Source of the DNA: Augochlora pura
Taxonomy: Eukaryota > Arthropoda > Insecta > Hymenoptera > Halictidae
Direction of reading: 5' to 3'
Assembly: GCF_028453695.1 (NCBI RefSeq)
Contig: NC_135773.1
Span: 16,492,001-16,556,000, forward strand
Length of the DNA: 64,000 bases
The position numbers and the translations under genes were made by a program. Positions 1-9,686 of this stretch are shown here, in pieces; the first letter of the stretch is position 1; every line of letters begins with the position of its first letter. The notes below the pieces were generated by a model, which was given only the letters and a program-made list of their open reading frames with translations, was not told where the DNA came from and made no database searches.

Positions 1-2123
1 CCGCCCTTCGAAATGTTGTTTGCGAAGGTTCCTCCAAATTCCCCCAAATTCGCTGGCTGCACAGGGTGGCTTGGCGTACGTTAATTTCCACGGTGCACGG
101 GGTTTGTGATACGTTAAATGGCTATTGAGCACCAGGAGAAAGTCCAAGCGTCCGATGTGTCGTCTCGGGCTTGGCGTCTTTCTCCTGGTTTATGGTGCCA
201 GATGCTTAAAATACGTAAATTGCCAAAAAGGCTCTGCAGCTCAAAAATAGCCAGGAAGTCACGTACGCATCATAAACCCAATCCTTATAGAATCCTTAAC
301 AGCAAGTATAGGAGATCAGGGAAGCTATATTGGATTTAGTATCAAAGTAGCTTTGAGGGCAAAGGGTTAATTGCTTCAATCGTAGAAGCTACGCGAATGC
401 TTCTAGCAGCAGACGACTCCCTGGACTATTCTGAATGTAATGGGATATATTTTAATATCATTGCAAGTGCTTAAACTTGTTCGAACAGCGTTTGATGAGT
501 ACAACTTTAAGGAGTGTTTGTATTCCAACTCTTGAAGCTACATAACTGTTTCGTTCACAAAGCGATACTTCAGACTCTCTCAACACACCATGATATTTCC
601 CTTGAAACATTTAAATATTTAAACAATATTCGCAGAATATTTAATGCGCTTACTTTTACGCGATTCCCGATTCACTAATGTACGAGATCTGAAGAGTACA
701 GTGGTGTTCACAATTACGGAGTCAAAGTTATATTTGTACTGATATTGAATCAAAAATGAAGAACAAAGTTTATTTGTTTATATCTATCTTCTATTATTTC
801 TAACATATGATATTCTCTATTTAAATATCACGAAAAATGTAAACGTAACTTGGGTCTATTAGTATTTGCGTCATTCTATGTCGCGAGTGGCAACGTCAGA
901 CATCAAAAGCATGATGCAGAAGCACAGCCGGATCTCTTCCCAACCTATTTGCTCGCGGTCCCAAAATTGCCATGCTTCAGAAAGACGCATCGGTGTCGAA
1001 ACTAGCAACGCGCACCCCGTTAATTTGAAAAACCATTCGACAAATAAGGGTAGACGGATCGCTCTCTTCGGGAGAGGAGCACGCGGAGAAGGTCCTCTGG
1101 TCTAGTCATTAGCTTTGAGAACGAGCAAACTCGAAACCGCTGACGGACTCGACCGGACAGATGGAAAATTCGTGCAGCACGGACGCTGGCAAATGAAACG
1201 AGCGCTCGCAGTTTTTCGCCGGGACAACGGCGCAACGACAACCGGATCCCCAGCCTCTCGGCAACTCTGGTTTATCCGCGGTTAACTTCCCAGGAAGCAA
1301 ACTAACGAGTTGGGTTAGTTGGGCCGCGATTACGCGCGGAACGAGAGCCTGCATCCTAGGCGCATCGCGGCTGGATGGAGGATGCACCGTGGATCGGTGC
1401 ATTCGCTGCTAAACCAGTGCCGCCACCCCCACCCCGAGGGGAAACAAAGCGAATTTCGCGTTCCGTTTGCTCGAACTCGGCTCCTCCGACTTACCCGACC
1501 CCAGCTAATTGCTCGGAAAATCGGCTGATTGTCTAATCACTTCGAACCAAGGGGATTCGCTGAATATTCGCCATATATTTCCTGCGCAGATTTTATTTGG
1601 AGGCAATTTAAAATACCTATCCGAATATAAAATATTTTTGACCTGCTTTTTTACGCATTTGCATCGCAGCGTCGTATGAAACACAGTGATCTGATCATTA
1701 ACTTTTTGGTACAGCAGTATGGAAGTAGTCAGTGCACAGAACTACATTACAGTACTTACAACGATAAGTTAATTGCCTTTCTTTTTCTGCTGTATATTTT
1801 AAATTGTTGCAAATTATCATCGCCGTAATTACGACGATCATCACCTCTTTAAAACGACGATCATCTCCTTAAAACGACTAAAATCTGCATTCAGATCTAC
1901 TCAACGCTTGCGCTATCAGCGTCACTCGTGTCCGACCTCCACGGTCTTGTATCTCATGCAATGGAAATACATTGGATTAAACAATGCGTCACAGAAAGAT
2001 CCGCTGCATTTTAACAGAATACGACGAATCCGCGTTGACAAACGAAAGAAAATCGACGATTCAATTCTAACGTCTCTACAAGGCTAAAGATGTCCTAACA
2101 CAACTGAATGCCAATTATTTCAG
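1..2123. other. Non-coding: upstream intron of the + strand gene
   Basis: No open frame here has convincing splice signals or protein-like composition. Because the first recognised exon at 2124 begins one base before a codon boundary, an earlier exon must end in phase 2, so this stretch is most simply the 3' part of an intron whose upstream exon lies outside the window. Bases 1000-1550 are C/G- and CpG-richer than the rest, and short ORFs on both strands there look like chance. A lone AAAGGGTTAA at 361-370 resembles the end of a piggyBac-type element. Confidence 0.55.
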
Positions 2124-2634
2124 CGGCGCCGGCGAGGCAGCAGTAGTGATAGAGATCGCCGGTCAGCAAGATGGTGAACGCAGTGCACGTCCCAGCGTCT
2201 CCTCGATCTCCTCGATCCTAAATCAGAGCGCGGACGACAGCGACTCCGGTTTCCACGGCTTCCAATCTCGTGACGAGCCCAGCCACGCTTCCAACAACAA
2301 CTCCAGTCCGAACAGCGTGAACACCGCCTCGTTCCCGAACCTCAGCGGTAGCAACAACTCGAACACCAACAACGGGAACAACAATGTGAACAACAACAGT
2401 GGCGTCACGGTGAATACTGCGAATAATAATATCAACGAGGGTGTTCAGCCTCTGGTGAACGGTTGGATCCAGCAACAGTCGCAATACGGGCAGCCTGGAA
2501 CGTCTCAGCACCAACAACAACAACAGTACGGCACGCTGATGCAGTCTGGACAACAGATGCAACAGGTCTATCCACACCAGGCCATAATGCACCAACATAT
2601 ATCCCACCAGAATGCGGTGCAGGCCCATCATCAA
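2124..2634 (+). CDS. Exon 1 of model: Asn/Gln/Ser-rich segment
   Basis: The acceptor is the pyrimidine-rich ccaattatttcag ending at 2123 and the donor is caa|gtaaga at 2635. The exon starts with one base of a split codon and ends in phase 0. It codes about 170 residues, beginning GAGEAAVVIEIAGQQDGE. A Ser-rich stretch (RPSVSSISSILNQS) and an acidic DDSDSGFHGF stretch follow. Next come a long Asn-rich tract (about 2290-2445) and a Gln/His-rich end. No folded domain is visible. It joins in phase with the Gln-rich start of the next exon. Reading past the donor reaches a stop 21 bases later, so an intron-retained form would end at 2658. The frame on the other strand over the same bases is a mirror of the Asn/Gln codons. 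Confidence 0.75.
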
Positions 2635-3439
2635 GTAAGAATACGTATTTATTTGTAACAGGGCAATAATATTATAGTGTATCGCATAATTGTTACAAGA
2701 GTTAAAAACATAAATATTCAACAAGCGATTGCGTAACAAATTACAGCAAAAATATCAGCGCTCCCAGGCACGTAATATTGCTGTTCGTGTTTCGTAAACG
2801 TGTAGCTGACAGTTCATTATCAGTGGCAAACATAAGAGAGATTGCTAGCTGCAAATCTGTACTAATTTCTTACATATTTCTAATCGATTTAATTGATTAC
2901 AAACAATTTTCATTTGGATACGTGTCAATATACAATTTAGCAAGTATTAAACCACAACAGCGCCTCTTGTAGCAAATTCTAAATGTACCGTTCTGGGTCT
3001 CTGCAACGCCAGTTAGTAAACGACAAAACGTTGGAACTACTAGCCAGACAGTGGTGCCATCTGTGATAAAATTGGAAAGATTTGTTCGAGCTACAGTCCC
3101 AGCGATTTGCCATTTACTAATTGACTCAGTACGGACCCAGAATAGAACTTCTTTATTTCACCATAAGAGGTGCCATTTTCGATAGGTTCCTCAGATGATT
3201 CTTGCCGAAATTTACACTATTTCTTATAGCGAACGCGATGAGAATCATCTGTGTTCTTTGAGTACAATAATAAATGAACTTTCCTTGCATAACAGTATAC
3301 TTTTTTTATTTCAAAATTGATAGATTTCGTGCTAGTTTTCGCACAAATGTTACTCTTATGGGAAAAATCACTTTAAAAAATATTTAATTTTCTCCATATT
3401 TGTAATAACATTTGCAACAACCGAGCTTTCCGCTATCAG
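2635..3439 (+). other. Intron 1 (805 bp)
   Basis: It is bounded by gtaaga and a tatcag acceptor, both phase 0. The interior is A/T-rich without a convincing coding frame or recognisable mobile element. Confidence 0.65.
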
Positions 3440-4053
3440 CAGGTTCATCAACAGAAGTTCCAACAGCAGCAGCAGCAACAGCAGCAACAGCAGCAGCAGC
3501 AGACCCAATCGCCAGTGACTGTTCAAACGGTACAACCGATGCCAAGGAAGTTCGGTCAGCCTATCTACGCGAACGCTCCTCCAAAACCAAGACGATTAAC
3601 GGACGGTTCGACCGAATATTCAACACCATCGCCGGATCCTGACTACCGGAAGTCGCCAGTGTCGCCAGACGTTACCGTGACCAGCAAAAGCCCGATGTCC
3701 GACTACGATAGAAGTAGCGTGATCTACGGAACGAGAATGAGTCAGCCGAGCCAGCAGAGCCTCAGGACCGATAAGTCGGGTTTGACGTATGGCTACACTC
3801 AGGTGCAGACTGAAAGACGCACACCGGATACTTATGGTCGTAGCGCGGCGAAGCCTAGATCGTCTAGGGGCAACGGTGACTACGAGGAAGTTTATGGGGC
3901 TCCGCAGCTTTATCAGAGACCGGCTGGACCCGTAGGATACTCGAAGGGAGCTTCACCGGCGCCTATTCCCATCCCTCTTTATGCTCAGCAGCATCAACAG
4001 TATCAGCAACACCAGCAGCAGATGTTATCACCGGCTGCCACCGCTAATAGTCA
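3440..4053 (+). CDS. Exon 2 of model: polyQ, then Pro/Tyr/Ser-rich segment
   Basis: The acceptor is the tandem NAGNAG site tatcag|cag, so the exon can start at 3440 or 3443, both in frame. It codes about 204 residues. A pure Gln run of 14 (3461-3502, mixed CAG and CAA codons) opens it. Then come PMPRKFGQPIYANAPPKPRR, a class II SH3-ligand-like PPKPRR motif, repeated TPSPDPDYRKSP and SPMSDYDRS phosphosite-like stretches, and a second Gln-rich end (YAQQHQQYQQHQQQM). The favoured donor is tca|gtaaac at 4054 (phase 2). An alternative gtcagt donor at 4050 (phase 1) would pair with a different start of the next exon. The frame meets a TAA at 4055 if not spliced. Confidence 0.78.
3461..3502 (+). repeat. 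CAG/CAA repeat coding 14 Gln
   Basis: Fourteen consecutive Gln codons interrupted by three CAA codons, inside exon 2. The CAA interruptions are typical of stable polyQ runs. Confidence 0.9.
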
Positions 4054-5127
4054 GTAAACGATCAATCTTGAACGGAATCAATTTATTAAGTTTATTTGGA
4101 TTAGCTAATATTTCGGGATTCGTCTATCTGAAGAGCTTATTTTGATCGTAGAATGTTTATATATACAAGTGTATATCAAAATTATTATAACTCCGGCAAA
4201 CGAGGGGTTCCTGATGTCGTTTGAAGTATCTTTTCCCTTTGTTTAGAAAAAAAAGTAAATACTTAGTAATATTTTTGCTACGTGACAATGGTAATTTTAA
4301 GAGGAACGTTGTTTATCCCAATTTCTAAATAACTGAAAAATATTTACCAATTTTTCTGATCTGAAATAGTAAACAGTTTCATCGTGACAGCTGTTTTAAT
4401 TTTTTGGTGTGCATGATACATGATACGCGGATTGCATTTTCGCTGAGGTAAAAGTTACACCGAATGACTTCAGGAACCCCTCATTTTCCGGAGTTACAAT
4501 AGTTATGACGCACCCTGTATATGACCCCATTCACAAGTAGCGGGGGTTATTATACAGTAGGCTCCGCCCCCTGACCAAGGGGCGGAACCAAGTTACAATA
4601 ATTTTGATATACCCTGTATATAATCCCTTTATTATTTGTGTCTGTTTAATACAATCGTCAATAGTGTTTGATTTCCGTTACTTTAAACGCGCAAGTAATA
4701 CAATTAACTCGGTGACATGCATATCAGAGACGTTATAATTCTAATAAGTCTTTTGGGTGTTTTTGTTTTAATATTTTTGTTTGTTATACGCAGAATGTTA
4801 GTAGAAAGTTGAAACCTGCTTACAGTGCGTAGTACGTCGTGTTTGCAGTAATTTCAGTGATGATTTTAAAACGTCCGAACTAACTTGTTTCGAAGTGAAA
4901 TTTCTTCGAAAAATTCCGGGGTGAATTCAAATGTTTATGGAATGAGCAATATGAGCGAATGTTTACAGCAACTACTGGCTTAATCACGGAAAGTTTTAAT
5001 TAGCTTGTTCGAACTAGATTCCCTTATGTTTGCGTTGAATAGAGCGAATGATTCCAACGCTCTGTACCACGAATAGGAAGCTAATCGCTGAACGTGATCA
5101 TTTCTGTGAAATAGTGCCCATTATGAG
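4054..5127 (+). other. Intron 2 (about 1.07 kb)
   Basis: Its first half is occupied by an inverted-repeat element at about 4165-4620. The rest is A/T-rich and non-coding. The 3' boundary is at 5127 (tatgag) or at 5114 (gaaatag), depending on which donor is used upstream. Confidence 0.6.
4165..4620. mobile_element. Composite MITE-like inverted-repeat element
   Basis: The left arm from about 4165 (ATACAAGTGTATATC, then ACTCCGG at 4190 and GAGGGGTTCCTGA at 4202) is repeated in reverse at 4464-4525 (TCAGGAACCCCTC, CCGGAGT, then CACCCTGTATA). A second, better matching right end lies at 4591-4620, where AGTTACAATAATTTTGATAT is the near-exact reverse of 4171-4192 and is followed by ACCCTGTATA. No ORF is present. 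Ends of the form TACAGGGT suggest a non-autonomous Tc1/mariner-type element. Two right ends in tandem suggest nested insertion or end duplication. It lies about 110 bases downstream of the exon 2 donor. Confidence 0.6.
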
Positions 5128-5331
5128 GCAACCCCGTGCTCAACCACCACCGCGACCTCACAGTGCCGATTTTCTGGAGTACGAAGCCACGAGGAGACCT
5201 CAGCAACAAATGCCAACCCACTGCGATGACTCGTTGAATCAGCAGAGGCGTCCGCAGAGGCCTAAGTCGAGTTTGGACATAGTTACCCCATCCGATGCCG
5301 CCAGCGACGGATATTTCTACTCCGAAGAACG
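5128..5331 (+). CDS. Exon 3 of model: Pro/Arg-rich segment with RPHSADFLEYE and RPKSSLDI
   Basis: The donor acg|gtaagt at 5332 is strong and phase 2. Two starts are possible: 5128, after tatgag (phase 2, pairing with the donor at 4054 and reading SQ-QPRAQPPP), or 5115, after gaaatag (phase 1, pairing with the donor at 4050 and adding three residues). The first reads more naturally but has another AG 13 bases upstream. The exon codes QPRAQPPPRPHSADFLEYEA, then a Gln-rich linker, RPQRPKSSLDIVTPSDAASD and GYFYSEER. The RPxS motifs are possible basophilic-kinase or 14-3-3 sites. These short blocks are among the reasons for suggesting a PLEKHA-like protein. Confidence 0.72.
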
Positions 5332-5458
5332 GTAAGTACATATAGCCACGGCTGCCCCCTGTTCCGCTAACTTAGTTAGGATGCGTCTCGAGAACTATCG
5401 AACGGATATTGGCCGAGGTTGCAACGGCGCGCTATTATTTTCGGTGTGTTGGGATCAG
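5332..5458 (+). other. Intron 3 (127 bp)
   Basis: A short intron between gtaagt and a pyrimidine-rich attattttcggtgtgttgggatcag acceptor region, phase 2 on both sides. Confidence 0.75.
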
Positions 5459-5707
5459 ATACGCGGCCCAGATGCGGCAGTCGGCGGTTTATCTACACCA
5501 GGCGCCGCAGCATCACCAGCAACAAAGGAACCAATCGCTTTCACGGGCGACAATGCCGGCGAAGCTAACGGGAGTCCGCGACAGGGCCGACGAAAGTAGG
5601 ATAGCCACGTTGCCGGAGGCTTCATGCTCCGGGCTGAGACGGGGACAACGCGAGCACGTCCATCAGCAGCACGTGATGTCGCATCAGTCGCTGCAGAGGC
5701 ACACCGA
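5459..5707 (+). CDS. Exon 4 of model: continues SEER-YAAQMRQSAVYLHQ
   Basis: The acceptor gggatcag ends at 5458 and the donor is cga|gtgagt at 5708. Both ends are phase 2. The 83-residue segment starts YAAQMRQSAVYLHQAPQHHQ, then has NQSLSRATMPAKLTGVRDRA and LPEASCSGLRRGQREHV, and ends His/Gln-rich. Joined to exon 3 it gives the continuous block FYSEER-YAAQMRQSAVYL. No folded domain is evident. The other frame open across the intron from 5381 to 5599 is a chance reading. Confidence 0.74.
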
Positions 5708-6054
5708 GTGAGTCGACCCATACGTCAGCCCTCGTTTTCATCCCCTCGAGTACCCCTTTGACAGTATCGTTAAGATATCGCAGGGTGCCGATCTAAATTG
5801 CCACCCCTAATTTTCATATTTTCCCAACGTTCGAACAACGTCTAAGCAACTGCTAAGCTCTGCTGACTACTGATTATCAGCTCGTTCCCAGACCCTCGAC
5901 AAACGCAGTTTCACATTCGGATAACAAAAATGAATTAATACGATTTCACATAGTTTTCAGACGTGTATCAGGTGACGGCAACAACATTCTGCCATAGTCG
6001 CGGTTTTCCTCAAACTCACTATACTTTTTCGCGAATTAATATTCGCTTGAAAAT

Positions 6055-6192
6055 GATCTACTTCTGCATAGATTGATCTACTTATCTATAGTCTGATCTA
6101 CTTCTGATCCACTTCTATAAAATTTGTAGAATTTGATCTACTTCCGTATAATTTGATCTACTCCCGCATGATTTGATCCACTTCCAAATAAT
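6055..6192. repeat. Degenerate minisatellite, GATCTACTTC units
   Basis: About seven imperfect copies of a unit containing TTGATCTACTTC, at roughly 18-27 base spacing, lie inside intron 4. Several copies read GATCCACTTC, so the array is old. Confidence 0.8.
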
Positions 6193-7086
6193 TTAACTGG
6201 AAGAGTCCAGCCGAAAATTGAAATAACAGAGTCATTGCTGAAGTTTTATTGGTCATTCGTTGCCGATGGTCGACAGAATGGCCACAAGTCGTATAAAGTA
6301 TGTACAGCTTGGAACCGCGCCAGTATTCGGTTAGGCGTGGCTTTATTAAAATTCCAAGGGCGCGTCGGGGCCGCGAGAAAAGTATCAGAGAGTCGTGTTC
6401 GTGAACTATGCGGCGGTTTGTTAAGTGGAATGCTCGCCTAACTGAAAATCAACTATCAAAGACACGTTCGCTTTCATTCAGAAATCCGCGACCCACGAGC
6501 TCCACGAGCCGTTCGGTCGTTGCACCTCGCGTTCACCGAGACGGAAACTTTCAGAACGACTTATTGCCGACAGGAACTTCTTCGTTTTACGATCAACTCC
6601 TTCCTGTTAATGGCAATACCGGTTTATCGGCGGTCTCTTCGCTGGGATCTCGAACGTGCAATTTCATACGTATCAATTTTCTTTTGCATACTTTCCGATC
6701 TACTTCTTCGGGGTCAAGGTTAATCTATCCATCAAACTTAGACATTAAAGAGGCGGTTAGTAAAGAATTAGAGACCCACCATCCGAGTGTTTATTTATAA
6801 ACAAAATTTTCTTAGGATCAAGTTTCTGACAACATAGAGATAACATCGCGGAACAATCAACCAGGCGGCAATTCTACATGTAAAAATAAGTTGAAAAAAA
6901 GAATAAGATTTTCTCGTTTAAAAATCTGTTTTCGAAAAAATTAGGTTGATAAAATGATACTATTACATAATAATTCTACTTCTTGTTACACTGTACAAGT
7001 CAAGAGCGTTTTGTAATTAAGTATTCTTGAAAACGGGGCTTTAAATGAAGAAATGGTACTCTTTTTTCCGAATTATGGTTGCAGGT

Positions 7087-7132
7087 AGAATCACTGTCCG
7101 CCCGTTTCTACTATAATTTTAGATACACCCTG
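7087..7132. mobile_element. Diverged solitary end of the mariner-like family
   Basis: The order of blocks GAATCAC, CCGCCCG, then ACACCCTGTATA parallels the right end of the element at 8817-9631. Upstream at about 7030, AAAACGGGGC and ATGAAGAAATGGTA further resemble the internal TIR. No matching left end was found, so this is a degraded remnant. Confidence 0.4.
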
Positions 7133-7699
7133 TATATCGAGGTTAGGGTCGATGTAATAGTGTCCCTTAACTACCACACCTACTAAACTTACGTAATTAC
7201 TACTAAGAGTCTCACAGACCGCTAACCTCTGCTGAATTATTATTGAAATAGAAGTGATAAATGAGACATTCTTACTTCGCACGTCAATAATAAAGGGATC
7301 CAAGTTCGATTGAATTAGTAACAAGTGAACGAAAACCGATTCATCTTTTATGATTTTTGTACAATATATTATCATTAGCAGACTGCGAATTACATGATTT
7401 TACGATAAAAATGAATAGAAAGAATATCAAAACGTAAAGATATTAGGACAAGTATATTTTTATTTCATTTCGGTTTCTTACAATTGAATTAACAAGGTTT
7501 TATTTTGCATAAAGACCGGCAACAGTCCTTGCCGAGGCCAATGTCGTTGATCTCGCGCGTCAAGGTTCCCGATAAGATGTCCCATCGAGGGTTAGTTAAA
7601 TAATTGTAGAGCTTTGAGAGGGCGCGAGATAAGATAGCGCTCCCGATTCAAAGGGTAGCGATCGATTGGTGGTATCAAGAGGTTTGTTTCGGGGAGTAG

Positions 7700-8075
7700 G
7701 GTGAACAGCAGCGAGGCGAAGCTGAGGAGGTCCTTGCGCGAGAAGAGCTACGAGCCGAGTAGCCGGGAGATGGTGAATCACGTCGAGGACGGGACGGTGC
7801 CGCGAAGAATTCCACGGGAGTACGAAGGGTGGGGCAGGCCGGCGAGTCACACGAGTCACACGAGTCACACGAGTCAAGGGACTCACGTGGCTCAGACGTG
7901 TCACGCGCCTCGCGCCGCTGCCCGCCGATGGAACGACCAGCAACAGTTCTGCAGGTCCGCGTCCGCGAGACTTCCGAGGACCCGGCACCCTGCTGCCCTC
8001 GACCAGGACGAAGACGACTACGCCGAGCGATCCTCCGAGCAGGACTCGAGGGACGGTGAACGCAAGATCCAGCAG
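7700..8075 (+). CDS. Exon 5 of model: basic, Ser-rich segment with SHT repeat
   Basis: The donor cag|gtgagt at 8076 is consensus and phase 0. The acceptor is gggagtag ending at 7699 (phase 2). A start at 7697 after ggggag is also in phase and would add one residue. The exon codes about 125 residues: VNSSEAKLRRSLREKSYEPS, an acidic/basic mix, then SHTSHTSHTSQGTH from a 9-bp repeat, SARLPRTRH and an acidic DQDEDDYAERSSEQDSRDGE before KIQQ. The end joins without interruption to REESMKRLLEWKQ of the next exon, making a predicted helix. The stop-free frames on the opposite strand mirror this CpG-rich exon. Confidence 0.75.
7843..7876 (+). repeat. 9-bp tandem repeat (CACACGAGT) inside exon 5
   Basis: Nearly four perfect copies encode the SHT tripeptide repeats. 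As a multiple of three it can change length without shifting frame. Confidence 0.9.
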
Positions 8076-8796
8076 GTGAGTCCGGTTCCTTCTGTTTCGT
8101 CCTATTTCTGCAATAGATGTCCAAATTATCGCCACCTTAACACTTTACCTACCGGTAACCTAGAAATCGGCTTTTTTACCCCAACGTTTACCGATCAGGA
8201 TCCTCACCAATCCCTAAATCAGCTTTTAAAATAGATATGAAATAAATAAAATAGATACTGTTTAATGCTAACGTCATGAAAATATAAAAATGTTAATAGA
8301 TTTAGTTACAATAAAAGAAAGCGAATACTATAGAAAGTACTTTCACAAAAATTGATTTAACATTTCTATAGGCAAAAGAAAAGGCCGAATATCTGGTCGG
8401 TAAAGTGCTAAGTTCGCCGCCTTAGTCAATTATTTCAGAATCTGTAAAACCTGAAATTCATTCCAGTTTGCAGTATAATATTGCTTAAAATCTCTTTTAT
8501 CAACGAAAGTATTCGATAAGAATAAATTGTCGCGTCTGGCCATGACATGGCAATTTTACTTCTTGTCTCACTACAAGCAACGAGAACTTGGCGCATCTTC
8601 TATCTAGTTTCCCTCGAAAATACAGCTTTAAGTGAACAAATATTGTTGTTTCTTCCAACTCATACTTGCATAGAGATTGTCTTCTTTCGGTCATATCATC
8701 AGTTGCTGACTACGCTGTATTTTAATAGAGTCCTAGGAGGTTGACGTAGATTTTCTTATTGGACTTCCCGATTGGCTAATTTCTCGCACTAATTAA

Positions 8797-8816
8797 TATA
8801 TCAGTATACTGATATA
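8797..8816. repeat. 20-bp perfect palindrome abutting the left TIR
   Basis: TATATCAGTATACTGATATA reads the same on both strands; its last two bases are the TA target site of the adjacent element. Confidence 0.9.
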
Positions 8817-9631
8817 CAGGGTGTCCCGGAATTTGTAGTACAACCGGACAGGGGGGGATTCTACATTAAAAAAGAAGAAAATATTTTGGTATAACATTTT
8901 TTCATCCGGTGCTCCGTTTTCGTGATAATTGACTTCAAAGTTTGTTCTACTTGTAAACCATTTAATACAATTTGCTTGTCGTGTACTTCACTGCTCTGCT
9001 TGTCTCTCTCCGGGACAGTGTTTACAAACAGTGATAACTATGCGGTTGAAACAATGCAAAGTGTGTCTACTGATTACTCATTTTTTATTCTTTTTTACTA
9101 CTTACCATTACAATGCTACAATAATTGTTGAAAATGTCCTCCTTGCTGCTCCATACATAAGTTTGCTCGATGAATTAATGACATTCGGACGTTGTTGGAA
9201 GTTGTCATCGCTTTTTAATTTTTCGAATGCGTCAGTAATCTTATGTTTCAAATGTGTAACATTTGAAATATCGTTCATGCTATAAACTTGTTCTTTGATA
9301 TGACCCCATAAATGAAAATCTAAAAGCTTGAGGTCCGGAGATCTTGGTGGCAAACGTATCCTACCGCTGCGGGCGAACCAACAGGAATAATTGTTATTTA
9401 AAAAATTTATAACTTCCTCGCACAATTATCACTGTTTGTAGGCACTGTCCCGGACAGAGACAAGCGGAGCAGTGAAATACACGACAAGCAAATTGTATTA
9501 AATCCTATACAAGTCGATTATCACGAAAACGGAGCTCCGGATGAAAAAATTTTATACCAAAATATTTTCTTCTTTTTTTTTATGCAGAATCACCATCTGC
9601 CCGGTTGTATTACAAATTCCGGAACACCCTG
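8817..9631 (-). mobile_element. Deleted Tc1/mariner-like element with about 215-bp TIRs (copy A)
   Basis: It begins CAGGGTGTCCCGGAATTTGT at 8817, and the reverse complement of the same sequence ends at 9631; TA flanks both sides. The inverted repeats are not just terminal: similarity runs inward about 215 bases on each side, to the CAGTGATAA block at 9029-9037 on the left and TTATCACTG at 9425-9433 on the right. The 815-bp element carries only the 3' part of a transposase gene on the minus strand. A sister copy with a different deletion lies at 62101-62731. Its long TIRs differ from the short TIRs of classical mariner elements. Confidence 0.85.
9108..9425 (-). pseudogene. C-terminal fragment of a Tc1/mariner-superfamily transposase
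   Basis: The frame of 105 codons contains PPRSPDLKLLDFHLWGHIKE. The pattern RSPDL-x3-DF-x-LWG is typical of the region around the last catalytic Asp of IS630/Tc1/mariner DDE/D transposases. The DNA-binding domain and the first two catalytic Asp residues are missing, so the protein cannot be active. The reading frame itself is intact to its stop, which suggests a fairly recent deletion. The homologous tail in copy B (62243-62440) starts later in the protein. Confidence 0.8.
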
Positions 9632-9646
9632 TATATGCTATAACAG

Positions 9647-9686
9647 ATTAGTATACTAATATATTGGGATACTAATATTAGTATCC
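9647..9686. repeat. Two perfect palindromes right of the element
   Basis: ATTAGTATACTAAT occupies 9647-9660 and GGATACTAATATTAGTATCC occupies 9667-9686. Both are perfectly self-complementary and share the TAGTAT/ATACTA core. Confidence 0.9.

Larger units (their letters stand above)
5708..7699 (+). other. Intron 4 (about 2.0 kb)
   Basis: It holds a degenerate minisatellite at 6055-6192 and a diverged Tc1/mariner-like right end at 7087-7132. ORFs of 68 to 130 codons at 6235-6800 lack splice signals and protein-like composition. Confidence 0.6.

Noticed and set aside
2218..2739. 173-codon ORF on the minus strand
   Set aside because: It is the mirror of the Asn/Gln-rich exon 1; repetitive AAC/CAG codons read as Val/Leu on the other strand.
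7596..8135. 179-codon ORF on the minus strand
   Set aside because: Antisense to exon 5, with Thr-Arg-Val repeats produced by the 9-bp repeat.
8922..9285. Plus-strand ORFs across the mariner-like element
   Set aside because: They read antisense through the TIR and transposase tail; the matching ORFs in copy B are the same artefact.
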